Source of the DNA: Glossina fuscipes
Taxonomy: Eukaryota; Arthropoda; Insecta; Diptera; Glossinidae
DNA: 64,000 nt
Reading direction: 5' to 3'
Assembly (NCBI RefSeq): GCF_014805625.2
Contig: NW_023998639.1
Span: 191,423-255,422, forward strand
The notes under the pieces are model-generated. The model had not been told where the DNA came from, searched no databases, and worked only from the letters and a program-made list of their open reading frames with translations. Positions 8,813-19,260 of this stretch are shown one piece after another. How positions within the stretch are numbered: position 1 is the stretch's first letter; every line of letters begins with the position of its first letter. Made by a program: the position numbers and the translations under genes.

Positions 8813-11457
8813 TTGTCCCCACCTATTCGTTTGAATTTCCAACTACTCCCGATGTTGAATTTATCGCCATTCGAGTGAAATTTCCTAACAAATACTTATA
8901 TGTGACCTGCTCCTATATTCCCCCAAATTCGGATATCTCTGTATATAAGAAACAGGCCGCCCTCATTTGTGAAGTGGCCAAGCAATCTAAATCTACCGAT
9001 ATAGTCCTTGCGTTGGGTGACTTCAACTTGCCTCAAGTCAATTGGTTTTACAGTGATAGTTCTGGCTTTTTGATTCCTTCCTCAACATCTGATAAAGCCG
9101 TTGTGTTCTTCAATGAATTATTTGATAATAATTTAGTTCAATACAATGGTACCCCTAATTGTAATGGGAGATTTCTTGATCTCTGCTTTGCAAATTTTCC
9201 TGAGGTTTGCGTTAATCGTTGTCTTCCGTTTAGTTTACCTGAGGATCCATATCATCCAGCATTGGGTGTTTCCTTTCATTACAAGTCTGTTGGTTCGTTG
9301 AACCTCTATAACGTTCCAAATTCAAATTTTTCATATCAACGTTATGATTTCCATAAAATCAATGTTTCCATAGTAAAATCTCATCTTTCTCATTTTGTGC
9401 TCGATTTCTCAGAGGGAAGAATTGATAGCTTACTGTCGTCGTTCTACAATGTATTAAATCAAGCTATTTCTGCATCCGTTCCGATCAAGCAGTCCCGTCC
9501 TCGAAGTAAGGATCCCCCGTGGTTTAATAAGACAATTAAATACTACAAGAATAGGAAAAACAAGTTGTTCAAAAAATTTTCGAAAAGTGGTTCTTCTTTC
9601 GACTATTTCGCTTACTCTGTTGCAAGGCATAAATTTAATTCCCTCAACCGCCAATACTACTGCAGATACCTTCAGTTTGTTAAATCCTCCTTGTTTGCTA
9701 ACCCTAAATACTTTTTTAAGTTCGTTAATTCCAAAAGAAAAATCTCCATAAACCCGTCGTTTGTGTCTTTTAATGGCTCCGAGTCCTCGGATGATTTTGA
9801 ATCCTCAAATCTATTTGCGGAATACTTCCGACAGAACTTTTCAACTGCCAATTTTGATTTATCGGAAAATTATCCATATTCGATTTCTAATTCGGTTTCA
9901 ATTCCTAACTTTGTTATATCGGAAAATGACGTTTTTGAAGGATTGAACTCTCTGAAATATAATTGTTCGCCTGGACCCGATGGCATCCCCTCATGTGTAC
10001 TTATATCTTGTGCTGGCGAGCTTTGTGATGTTATCTCAAAGATTTTTAATAAGTCTTTGAATTTAGGTGTTTTCCCTTTGTGTTGGAAGACTTCTTTCCT
10101 TATTCCTATTCACAAAAGTGGTAGTAGGCAACTTGTAGAGAACTACAGAGGCATCGCCAAGTTGAGTGTCTTACCTAAACTGTTCGAGCGAATTGTGGCT
10201 CAGCATATAGCCTTTTCCATGAAATTGTATATTTCTCCTTTCCAGCATGGTTTTCGAAAGGGAAGATCTACGGTGACCAATCTGTTGGAGTTTACTTCTC
10301 ATGTTTTCAAGGCTTTTTCTAGTCGTTCTCGCACTGATGTCATTTACACTGACTTTAGCAAGGCGTTTGATATGATTAATCATAGACGTCTTAGATTTAA
10401 AACCCAGACCTCTGGCTTTCCTCTCTTCTTAGTTGAATGGTTAAGCTCTTATCTGTATGGTAGATCATTCAAGGTTTTGTTTAACCTCATTACCTCGGAT
10501 GAATTTCCCGTGACGTCTGGCGTACCTCAAGGTAGCCACTTGGGACCTATTTTATTTAATTTATACATCAATGATTTGCCCTCCGTGATTAAATTCAGTA
10601 AGATTTTAATGTATGCTGATGATGTGAAACTGTTTACTTCTTTTTCCGTAGAATCGCAATCACATCATCTTCAAAGTGATTTGAACAATTTGGTTGCATG
10701 GTGCTCCCTCAATCTTCTGAAGCTAAATCTAAATAAATGTAAGAAGCTTTCTTTCTTAAGAAGGAAGTCGTTTAGTACCCAATACTTCATTGATTCGCAC
10801 AGGTTGGAAGACGTCGATTCGTTCATTGATTTAGGCGTTCTATTCGATTATAGGTTACGTTTCAATTTGCATATTGAGTCCTCGTTAAGCAAAGCTAGGT
10901 CCGCTCTTGGTTTTATAAAGAGGTGGTCCAAAGAGCTTGATGATCCTTATATTACTAAAAGGCTTTACACGTGTTTGGTTAGACCTATTCTTGAGTATGC
11001 CTCTGTTGTGTGGTCTCCTTCATATAGATGCTACGTTGGTTCAATTGAATCTATACAAAAGCAATTCTTGCTGTTTGCACTTAGGAATTTGGGTTGGGAC
11101 CCGATTTCCCCTCTTCCACCCTATGAAAATAGGTTGCTTCTGTTATCCTTACCGTCACTCGAGAAACGTAGATTTGTTCTTGGGGTTTCCTTCCTAATCA
11201 AATTAATAAATGGTGCAATTGATTCGCCCGCATTACTTCGTGAGATTTGCTTTAATGTCCCTAACCGCTTCTCTAGGTACTTTATGTTGATAAAGCTTAG
11301 TCAATGCAAATATAACTTTGAACTGTTTAACCCGCTCAGAGTTGTTTGCAAGAACCTAAATGACGTCTATCATTTATTCTCATTAACGGACTCTTTAAAG
11401 TCCATTAAAGCAACATTGCGTAATACGCGCGATTTACCTATGTCGTACTTAAACTGA
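8812..11457 (+). CDS. LINE ORF2: partial endonuclease plus reverse transcriptase (open frame)
   Basis: The frame is open without a stop from the truncation border to the TGA at 11,455-11,457, so the GTG at 8,875 is not a real start. Endonuclease C-terminal half: VTCSYIPPNSD, ALGDFNLPQVNW, DPYHPALGV (expected D-x-H). Reverse transcriptase: FLIPIHKSGSRQLVENY, LPKLFERIV, QHGFRKGRSTVTNL, IYTDFSKAFDMINH (first Asp), GVPQGSHLGPILFNLYIND, and YADDVKLF at 10,612 with both active-site aspartates. A basic C-terminal segment follows; there is no RNase H, which fits the CR1/L2/jockey group rather than I. Lacking the promoter, ORF1 and the endonuclease N-terminus it cannot move by itself. Confidence 0.85.
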   Translation, partial: FVPTYSFEFPTTPDVEFIAIRVKFPNKYLYVTCSYIPPNSDISVYKKQAALICEVAKQSKSTDIVLALGDFNLPQVNWFYSDSSGFLIPSSTSDKAVVFFNELFDNNLVQYNGTPNCNGRFLDLCFANFPEVCVNRCLPFSLPEDPYHPALGVSFHYKSVGSLNLYNVPNSNFSYQRYDFHKINVSIVKSHLSHFVLDFSEGRIDSLLSSFYNVLNQAISASVPIKQSRPRSKDPPWFNKTIKYYKNRKNKLFKKFSKSGSSFDYFAYSVARHKFNSLNRQYYCRYLQFVKSSLFANPKYFFKFVNSKRKISINPSFVSFNGSESSDDFESSNLFAEYFRQNFSTANFDLSENYPYSISNSVSIPNFVISENDVFEGLNSLKYNCSPGPDGIPSCVLISCAGELCDVISKIFNKSLNLGVFPLCWKTSFLIPIHKSGSRQLVENYRGIAKLSVLPKLFERIVAQHIAFSMKLYISPFQHGFRKGRSTVTNLLEFTSHVFKAFSSRSRTDVIYTDFSKAFDMINHRRLRFKTQTSGFPLFLVEWLSSYLYGRSFKVLFNLITSDEFPVTSGVPQGSHLGPILFNLYINDLPSVIKFSKILMYADDVKLFTSFSVESQSHHLQSDLNNLVAWCSLNLLKLNLNKCKKLSFLRRKSFSTQYFIDSHRLEDVDSFIDLGVLFDYRLRFNLHIESSLSKARSALGFIKRWSKELDDPYITKRLYTCLVRPILEYASVVWSPSYRCYVGSIESIQKQFLLFALRNLGWDPISPLPPYENRLLLLSLPSLEKRRFVLGVSFLIKLINGAIDSPALLREICFNVPNRFSRYFMLIKLSQCKYNFELFNPLRVVCKNLNDVYHLFSLTDSLKSIKATLRNTRDLPMSYLN

Positions 11458-11762
11458 TTTAACCTTAGATTTTGTCATTATGAGTCGAAAATTAATTTGT
11501 TGTTAACAATTATCGGTTGCCAAGCTTATGCATGTTTGCGATGGCTTAGGAGTTCACTTGCAATTTGGTCCTGTATCGGGCGTGGCTCTATGCTAATTGT
11601 GTACATGCTTTTTTTTCCTCCTTATTTGTTTTATTGTACTTATACTAAGTTTTATTATTAAATAATTTTAAGATTTACTTAAGAGTCAATTGAACTCGAC
11701 TGCCATTTTGTTTTAGTTGAGTTTCTTGTATAAGTGGAATAAATAAATAAATAAATAAATAT
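8813..11762 (+). mobile_element. CR1/L2-like LINE insertion, 5'-truncated, interrupting a gypsy element
   Basis: The insertion begins within the endonuclease domain, carries the rest of ORF2, a 3' UTR of about 280 bp and an (AATA)n tail (11,738-11,762). The gypsy reading frame ends exactly at its left border and restarts at its right border, so the interval is a classic 5'-truncated LINE insertion of about 2.95 kb. I could not see a convincing target-site duplication. Two other copies of the family lie at 4,380-5,600 (minus) and 54,083-56,420 (plus). This copy is much better preserved than the gypsy sequence around it, so it inserted later. Confidence 0.85.
11738..11762 (+). repeat. (AATA)n tail of the LINE
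   Basis: About six AAAT/AATA units directly follow the LINE 3' UTR and are followed at once by gypsy coding sequence (RIANLIIHTEKGKF). Short A-rich tandem tails like this mark the 3' end of CR1/L2-like LINEs. Confidence 0.8.
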
Positions 11763-12330
11763 ACGGATAGCTAATTTAATAATCCATACTGAAAAGGGTA
11801 AATTTTTGCAAACACAGGTAAAATACCTGGGACATATTGTAGGTAATGTCACCATCCAAACAGACCCTGACAAAGTACAGGCTAACAATGCTTTACCGAA
11901 ATCTGTTCGCCAGTTATGAAGATTATTTGATGTTTTTGGTTGGTACAGTCGTTTTGTGCGTAATTTCGTATCATTGTCCGCTGATTGACCTTTCAAATGA
12001 TCAGAAGAAGTAAAACTCACTTTTGAGAATCAAAGGTTGATTGATTCTATCCTAGGTCATCTTCTGGTAACGTGCGTAATATAATCGCTCTCGATGACTT
12101 CTCCAAATTTCATTTTCTCGAACCTATCAGAAAACTTATTGTCCAAAATATAGTTGCTTTCCTAAAAAAACATATATTTCACGGTGTTCAATTTACATAA
12201 TCTTCAAGTGCTTATTAAAATATAGGAGCAAATTAAAGTGTTCCATTTCAAAATCATCTAGATTATCAACTAATAAGTCCTTCTGCAGAATTTACTTGTG
12301 AATATCACAAATGGCAAAGGTGAGTATGTA
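11763..12330 (+). pseudogene. Gypsy-type pol, 3' part (copy 2): RT thumb and integrase core
   Basis: Directly after the LINE tail the plus strand reads TEKGKF, VKYLGHIVGN, TDPDKVQA, VRQL (stop) and GWYSRFVRNF, which are the gypsy RT thumb/connection blocks expected after TEIA at 8,812. From about 12,080 the integrase core is visible as IALDDFSKFHFLEPIRK and NIVAFLKKHIFHGVQF. RNase H and the zinc-binding part of integrase are missing between them, so there is an internal deletion near 12,050. Stops and frameshifts make it dead. Confidence 0.7.
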
Positions 12331-12868
12331 AAAAAGAAAAGTTAACTATTGGTGAACTTGCTCTTGAAGTGAATCAAAAGGCTCAAAGAAAGAAAAATGG
12401 GAATGAAATTTAAGAAGAAATTTGATATTTTAATATGGTCTTGGCATATTTTATTAGAAAATGTGGGATATAAATTAAAATTTGTCGAAGGGAAAACGAT
12501 AAACAATCATTACCTGTAATGTTTGTGGTGCTAGCTATTATATTCAAAAAATATTAACTTCACTTGGTATGTACTGCGAGGACGTTTCGTCCCATTTCCT
12601 AACGCTAGGGCAGCTCAGCGGCCCAGGGAAGGATACCCGTAGAAGATTTATATTCACAAAGACACTGCATTTATTCCATAATTATTTCTTCACTTAATTA
12701 AAACTGCCTGTCTATACCCAACTTCGCTACTTGAGTGTCTACTCTCGACTAACTAAACACGACTTCTCTGTTCGACAGTCTACTCTCGACTAACTGAACT
12801 AAAACCGAAACTACCCTATCCTATCTTATACTATTATTATTCTATTCCTATCCTATCTTAATCTATTC
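12331..12868. other. Spacer with a duplicated 18-bp block and pyrimidine-rich repeats; possible worn LTR
   Basis: No gene seen. TCTACTCTCGACTAACT occurs twice (about 12,740 and 12,778), and CTATTCCTATCCTATC-like units recur between 12,805 and 12,895. The block 12,570-12,720 (GC-rich, then AT-rich with TTTATTCC) has the feel of an LTR belonging to the gag remnant on its right, but I cannot pair it with a second LTR. Confidence 0.3.
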
Positions 12869-14084
12869 TTATTCTATTCCTATCCTATCGTAATCTAGCA
12901 CTCCCTTCCCTTCCACCAGAGACGGAGAATCCGTGAGGCCAAAACGAGGGACGATATTGGCCGGTCGGTGATGGCTTCGGTGTGGCTGTTTATGTGAATG
13001 CGGTTGATGTTGTTGTGACACCATTATTAGAATCGGTGTGCTGGTCGGTTGGCGTTTGTTGTTGTTCATGAAGATGTTGGTAGATGTTGAAGTGTTCGCA
13101 GGTTGTTTGTCTCTTTGAGTAAGGTGATTTCGTTGACTCGGCTGGGTAATACTTGGCCTTGGTTTAACAAAAGGTCTATCTTGCGGTGTTTCCGTCGTAG
13201 GCATTGTATCTTTGCTCGATTGGCAAACTCTACGGTTCGTGAGGCTGGCGTGTTTCGCCCACTGCCTCTCGGTGGTGGTGGGCTCCTCCGTAATGTCCCC
13301 CTCGACAGCAGTCGATGGTCCGTACGCCCTGTCGGCCGCAGGTCCAGCAGTATAAGCCCGGTGGGTTCGGGGAATCATAGTGGTGGTGGCCGCTCTGCCC
13401 ACATCGTCGGCACGCCGCTGGCATATTCCATCGTCTCTCGTGCCCGAGTGTCATCTTCGAGTTGGTCAAGGTATCGCGGTGGTAGGAAGAACCTCATAAA
13501 GTCGGCTCGGAACATCTCCCAGGATGTCCAGTGTTGGTTTTTGCTGCGGTACCACATTAAAGCTTGGTCGCGGAGCATCACCACCATGGTGGCTGGCAAG
13601 CGGTCTTTGTCAATGCCGTATGCCTCTGCTAGCTCCTCGACCCGCTCGATGAAGGCAAGCGGCTCCCTATGAGCCACCACCTGGCGACTATTTCGACGAT
13701 TGGTCTCGCGTCAGCCGCTGTTCGGAAAACTCGTTGTGGTCCGTCACTCGGGGCGGCAATCTAACTGGTTTCACGGGTGCCACTGGTTGTTGTCGCGCTT
13801 GGGGAGTGGACCCCCGGTGCCTTTTGATTGGTCGGCTGCTTTACCTCCATGGGTACGTGCAGGGTTTCGGCGTTTGTCGGTGGGTATAGAGATCCCTTCT
13901 CGTCGCCCTCAGCCACATGTGTCGCGTGAGATACTGGGCCTCCAGCTCGGTCTGTAGCTCCAACAGCCATGTGACCACCTGGGGTTTGTGGTCCTGATTG
14001 ATGAATTGGGCCCAACGTCTTCTCACCTCTTGGACGGTGCCCGTAATGTCCAGGTCGAACTCCCCTATGCCAGCTGGAGTACAT
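12869..14084 (-). pseudogene. Gypsy-like gag remnant with CCHC zinc knuckle (GC-rich)
   Basis: On the minus strand three frames together read as one gag. N-terminal part near 14,026-13,841: RRRWAQFINQDHKPQVVTW, LLELQTELEAQYLTRHMWL. Capsid-like part at 13,680-13,375: [49 protein letters not shown]. Zinc-knuckle part near 13,430-13,300: [19 protein letters not shown] followed by YCWTCGRQGVRTIDC. A basic, Gln/Thr/His-rich tail runs to 12,869. This is the retrotransposon gag family also found in Arc-like proteins, here broken by at least two frameshifts. Its base composition is much more GC-rich than the flanks, suggesting a different origin or age. No pol was found next to it. Confidence 0.75.
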
Positions 14085-17000
14085 CCCGGCGCAGGCAGTT
14101 CGCCCAGGTGACGCGCAGCTGCGATGTCATGCTGACGATGAGGCGGCTACCCAATGAAGTGTATTAATACGCGAGCTTAACTGAAGTTAGTAATACAAAT
14201 AATTAAAGAAGGATGGAACTGCCCTGGGCGCTTGGAGTATGATTCTCTTTTCCTCTTTTTTTTTTAATGTTTTCTTCCTTCTTTCCCTTCTCTTTATTTT
14301 ATTTTTTTTTTTCTTGTATTTTGCTTGCTTTGTTTTTTTGTTGTTTGTGTTTTGTTTGTTTGTTTTTTTCTTTTTTTTATCGTTGTACAAATTTCTATGA
14401 GGGATTGGTAGCTTATTCTAGGTTCGCTTATTCTTTAATTTTCAAAAAAGATTTGTTTTCTTGACTGAACATTGGAAAATATATTTCGTATCTTGTATTT
14501 TCTATCATTGTGTTTTAAAATTTTTTGAGATTCTGTCATTTGAAATCGATAGTGGATAGTTGTTCCTAACTTGTAAGAAATAGTTACGAGCAATATTTTC
14601 TAAATGCTATGACAAGATTAATCTCATGATCATAAAAAATTATTAAAGCATTGGTACACGTTATAGAAAAATGACGAGAGTGTAATATGATTTTGTATAA
14701 CGCAGTTATGTGATTTTTCAAATTCGTTAATTTGAATTTTCCTCTTATTTTTGTTTTCTGTCTTTATCTCTTCTGGTTTGCGCTGCGCTGAACGTAATTA
14801 AGTTTCGCTGTTTCGCGCAGGGCTCATATATGAGAAGTTTTATTTTTTTTCCTGACTTTTCCGATCACTTCTCTTCCAACCAAATATACAAATGACGTAC
14901 GAAAATAATAGCAACATAATAAGGACAATTTATATTCTCGTAAGGAATTTCGTTTTTTGCAATAATTAGTTACTTTCTATTTCACGAATTTCACAATTAA
15001 AATATTTTCCCTTTTTTTTTGTTCTACTAGTAATTTCACGTGGCTCTTTTGCGTTTCTAATCTACGACCTTTTCTCTGATTATTGTATTTACTCCTATTG
15101 TGATGCTATTATTTTGCGTGAATCGCGGTGGTATCCGATTTGTTGGCTAGGTATTTTGAATTCGTCAAACGACGGGGCTAATAAACGTAGCCTCACGTTT
15201 CTCTAAATGGTAGCAGTTTCCGATGTCTATTACTAGAAAATTTCAAGTCCTATGACCTAATAAACGCCGATGTGAATTCATGCGCGAACTAACGAACTTG
15301 CTCCGTTGAGGCGGAGGCTTATATACTAGTGTGCTATAATTGTTTGTCTCTTACTATTCGTCAGATAAAAACGAGGAGTTTGTTGCCCATTCGACATTTG
15401 CAAAGGGATTTGAGATATGTGAATGCAAGGATCTCCCTTTTTTTTTGATGCTTTTCAGAAGGGACTTAAGAGAGTTATTTGTCCGTCTCGAATTTCGGAA
15501 ATGTCTTTAGAAAGTAAATGTATAGCTTTATAAAATAGGAATGCTTGAACAAAGTACTCTCAAGATAATTTCCGCTTTTCTTAAACACGTTCACTTCAAG
15601 ATTAAAGGAAAACTCTATTACATTTACACTTGTCTTTTCATCAAAAGCAAGTTATTAGGAGGAGAAAGTAAAAGTAAAGAAGAAGGTCACTAGCGTTTTG
15701 CCGATGCTTAACATGTTATCATCATCAAACCGAGTTGTACAAGAAATATGAATATTAAACGTTTGTGGTTAACATAGACACACTTTTCAATAAATTGATG
15801 AATTCATTACAAATTTTACATAAGTTAAAGTTCCGAAATAAAATAAAATTTTCATACGCACATGTGCAGTAAAAAGTTCGGAATTAGCAAATGTTGTGAA
15901 TTATACCTTCGTCTCCTCACCGCATTGGCCAAAGCGGAAGAAGGAAACCGTCAGTGATTTTAAGGTCGGGTTTGTTCTCCCCCTTTTCCTGTTATTACTG
16001 TTTGGTTAACGGTGATGGCAGCGGTGCGGGCGCTTTCTTTTCCTCTATTGGATTGGTAGCTGCTGTGTTATTGATGCTGCTTTTTTGTTGATGAAGCTAT
16101 TGCTGTTATTGCTGTTCCTGTCTTACTGTTGTTATCCTGATGTTCAATAAGTTGTTGTTGTTATACGTTGGAGGCTGGTTGGCAGTTGTCGAGTGGCTTA
16201 AGTGCACCGACCCTGCCTTCAATTGTATTTGCTGCTGCTGTTGTCGCTGTCAACTCTGGCGTATTCCCTTTTTTCCCTTTTTTTTATGAATTGTTTAGGC
16301 AACTGCATAAAGGAAAATTAGTGTTTGTTTCATTTATTGTAAAAGAAATTAAAATTTTGGTTCAAATTCTTCCTGTATTCCTTTTGTCTGGTTGATGTTA
16401 TTGCTGGCTCATAAAATCACTGAAATAGTTCCAATTGTCCCTGTTATTTTTTGATTTATACTTCTTTACGAACAACACGAATTCTTGTTTTTTATGTTTG
16501 CCGTTTGAAATTTTTTGTTACAAAGGATTTCACTTTTGTGCGTAAGATATTGCTAATTAAGAAACTTGTGCCATTAGATATAAGAGTAGTAATAATAACC
16601 GACCATAGATATTGAGCAATTATGTTCATAATTTTTGTATTGATATTTTAAAAATTGTTTAAGTGGTTAAAGTATAATTTAGCTTTTTTTTTTAGTTTTT
16701 TTTTTTGCGAACCATTTTGAATCGGTTTAAGCGCATCTTCAATTTCTTCGTTCCTTTCTCTCAAATACTCTTTTCCCGTCTTTTTTATTTTATGCAAAAG
16801 CTTCAAAAATTTCTTCTTGTATTTTTTTTTTTTAACCTTTTTATTTTCCCTTTTTTTTCTCCATTTAAACAGCACGCGAATTTTGTTTCATTAAATTTAA
16901 ATCTTTTCTTTGCCATTATCCGCGACCAATCGTCTCTTTTTCACATTTCTTTTTTACGGCAACTCCTCTCTCTTCAATTCGCCGTATTCGGCGTAGCGGG

Positions 17001-17290
17001 TTTTTCGCGGCGAGCACAATGCGGGATTTGATTAAACACACGCTCTTATGTAACCGCAACTGCCCGTCGTAGTTGTTGCGTGTTAGTTTTTATATATTTT
17101 TCAGATTCTATGATTGTTCTTACTGATGTTGTGTGTGTGGATGCCTTTGCGCGAAGTTTATGCAAAGTGCATTCCCTCCTTTATTTTCGATTAACTGCGT
17201 CTTGTTTGTTTTGGTTTTGGGTTTTTTTCTTTTGTTTAAACGTACAGTCTATTAGTAGTTTTTATGCATTTCATCTTTCTAATGCTTGAA
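14085..17290. other. AT-rich intergenic stretch, no gene seen
   Basis: This 3.2 kb has long T- and A-rich runs (14,250-14,390; 16,680-16,870) and scattered GTT/TGT triplet runs near 16,070-16,260. Open frames here are poly-Phe or poly-Lys products of those runs and are not genes. Nothing recognisable as a transposon was seen. Confidence 0.5.
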
Positions 17291-17425
17291 ACTGTTGTTG
17301 CCTTGTATATATTATTATTATTATTATTATTTTAATTTTTGACTAATGAAATGAATTCTTAGACTAAAAAAAGACATTGAGCACTAGCAACACAGGCTAT
17401 CGGCTCTAATTTAAATAAATGGATA

Positions 17426-18090
17426 TTAGATAATAAGCTTAGTAGTATTAAAAAAGTAATATATTGAATTGATATTCTGTTCTGAAGCTGATTGTAGAAT
17501 GTTCAAAGGCTTAATCGTTCCAAATGCAATACTTCTAGCCGAGGAAAAGTTGAGGCAATCGCAGAGAATGTACTTTATAGTAAGAGTTTGTCCACAACAG
17601 CAGATTGGGGGAGAAGACATCTTCAGGATCCATTGGCCAGTTGCAATTGTATGACCAAGGCGAATTCTCGAGAATGTTTGGATCTTGGTTTTCTCAACGT
17701 TTGTTGGATATAAAGGTGGAGTTAATTGAGGGTTAATGCAAGAGTAGTGTTGATGATGGTATTGTAAACTTCCTTCTGCAATTTTCTCTTTAACTTTTCT
17801 GCCAACGTATCTTTGAAGATCCAATTTTTCCATGACATCATCCATAATTAGAGGAGCAGAAGCAGCATACTTTGCCGCTCGATCAGCCTGCTCATTTCCC
17901 AACAAACCGATGTGACTTGGTACCCATAACATTTTAATTTTTCCGTCGGGTGTAGTAATTATATTCCTTAATTTGTTGATGGTGCTCCATCTCGAAGTCG
18001 AAGGATTCCGAACAGCTTGTAATACAGACAAACTGTCGGTAACAATAACGGTTTTGAGTTTGTTTTTATGGGCAAGATTGGTAGATGCTA
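17426..18090 (-). pseudogene. RNase H and C-terminal Cys-rich part of I-type ORF2
   Basis: The open stretch encodes KTVIVTDSLSVLQAVRN (second RNase H strand with the catalytic Asp), MLWVPSHIGLLGNEQADRAA (last catalytic block, with D in QADRAAK) and a Cys-rich tail with CCCGQTLTIKYILCDC, which corresponds to the conserved C-terminal cysteine/histidine region in I-type ORF2 proteins. The frame is intact from the inversion border to the stop at 17,426. In a full element it would degrade the RNA strand after reverse transcription. Here reverse transcriptase and endonuclease are absent. Confidence 0.8.
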
Positions 18091-18094
18091 CAGG

Positions 18095-18192
18095 ACGGGT
18101 TCTTCTCAACCACATATTTCACGAAAGTACTTCAACTTTCACAACGGAAGCCAGAGCTATCCTTCACGCTGTGAAGATAATAATGTGCCAAT
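18095..18192 (+). pseudogene. Inverted 5' segment of the I-type RNase H domain
   Basis: The plus strand reads HIFHESTSTFTTEARAILH then AVKIIMCQ. FTTEARAILHAVK is the RNase H motif containing the catalytic Glu that precedes KTVIVTDSLS in an intact protein, and that partner lies immediately to the left on the other strand. Both pieces end in the same five bases (CCAAT, read along each sense strand; 18,188-18,192 and the complement of 18,077-18,081), consistent with a microhomology at the original breakpoint. Confidence 0.6.
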
Positions 18193-19260
18193 AAATGGGA
18201 ACTGGTTGCTATAAAGTTACCAAAGAATAATGAGATATTGAACTTGACTCGTAGATGCCAAATACCTAATACTAATTTAACGTTATTTTATGTGTTGGTA
18301 CCGTCTTCAAAATCTATTTATATTGAATTTATTTTAGTTGTTTCTTTATATATACGTATATAAATATATATATTTTACTCTTAAATATGCTGTAATGTGA
18401 GGAAAGTACATTAGAGGGTTCTTCGGAGCTAACTAAGTGGACTCCCAAATATAACTCTTGATGGATCGAAAGGGAAACTGTAGGCATGGTGGGTAGGCTC
18501 AGGAACCAGTTCGTTCCGCTCACTTAGTTAAATAAATGTGGTGGCATTCGTGTAATTAAATACGTGCAATTTCTTTGGTGTAACCGTCCTAGGAGTGTCT
18601 GCGAGCAAAACTATAGAACTTCTCCTACGTCTCACGAACTAGCTAGCTAAGCTAATGCACGTGCGCATGACTCATAGATCTCCATTTCTCTTTCAGAGGC
18701 ACAGCAAGGTTGCCCTAAGCTCTATTAAAAATATCAGTTTTAGAGACGTTTAGAGACAAGAGCACATAGACTTCCTAATACATTGGTTAATTAAAGATAA
18801 TGTAGTGTGGTTCCATAAAAGTGCCCAACTACGCTATCACAGAGAAGTAAGTCTGATACACAAGGTTGTTTTTCAATATTCACTTATTGTTTAATTAATA
18901 CATTACTAATTCTTCCACTGCATAGTACTCTCACTGCCTTCGAAAGCCTTAACCTTTCAGGCACCTGAAACACAATACTACTGACGTAATATTGCAAGCA
19001 AATCAAATGCTTCCGTAGAGCGATAATATAGCTCTCACTGTGATCAACTATGATCAACTCTGTCATCAATTCTCTTTGACGACCGACAGCCAACTCTCAA
19101 GAAATGGCTTTGCGGGACTCGAATTCTTAGTTCGTATCAGAGTTTGTTATTCAGCATTTGTTGGCAGTTCTGTGCCGATCCTAAAATACCTGCATCTATT
19201 CTAAGATACATAATATACTTACCACTAAGTGTGGGAACAAAATAGTTTCTCATTTTGGTC
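18193..19260. other. Unresolved intergenic sequence
   Basis: The stretch 18,400-18,700 is more complex and less AT-rich than typical spacer and may be LTR sequence, perhaps of the BEL/Pao remnant to its right, but I cannot show paired LTRs. No gene is supported. Confidence 0.3.

Larger units (their letters stand above)
17309..18192 (-). mobile_element. I-type LINE, 5'-inverted insertion with (TAA)n tail
   Basis: Reading the minus strand leftwards there is an RNase H domain (about 18,090-17,426), a short 3' UTR (block GCCGATAGCCTGTGTTGCTAG) and a (TAA)n tail, seen on the plus strand as (ATT)7 at 17,309-17,331. TAA tails are the hallmark of the I clade. On the right the preceding part of the same RNase H domain (FTTEARAILHAVKII) continues on the opposite, plus strand (about 18,110-18,192). 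The 5' segment is therefore inverted relative to the 3' segment, as produced by twin priming during LINE insertion. Confidence 0.7.

Noticed and set aside
9454..9654. Minus-strand frames inside the LINE ORF2 and other antisense frames over known domains
   Set aside because: Shadows of the real coding strand.
12560..14200. A complete LTR element around the GC-rich gag
   Set aside because: No LTR pair and no pol; short similarities between the flanks are not convincing.
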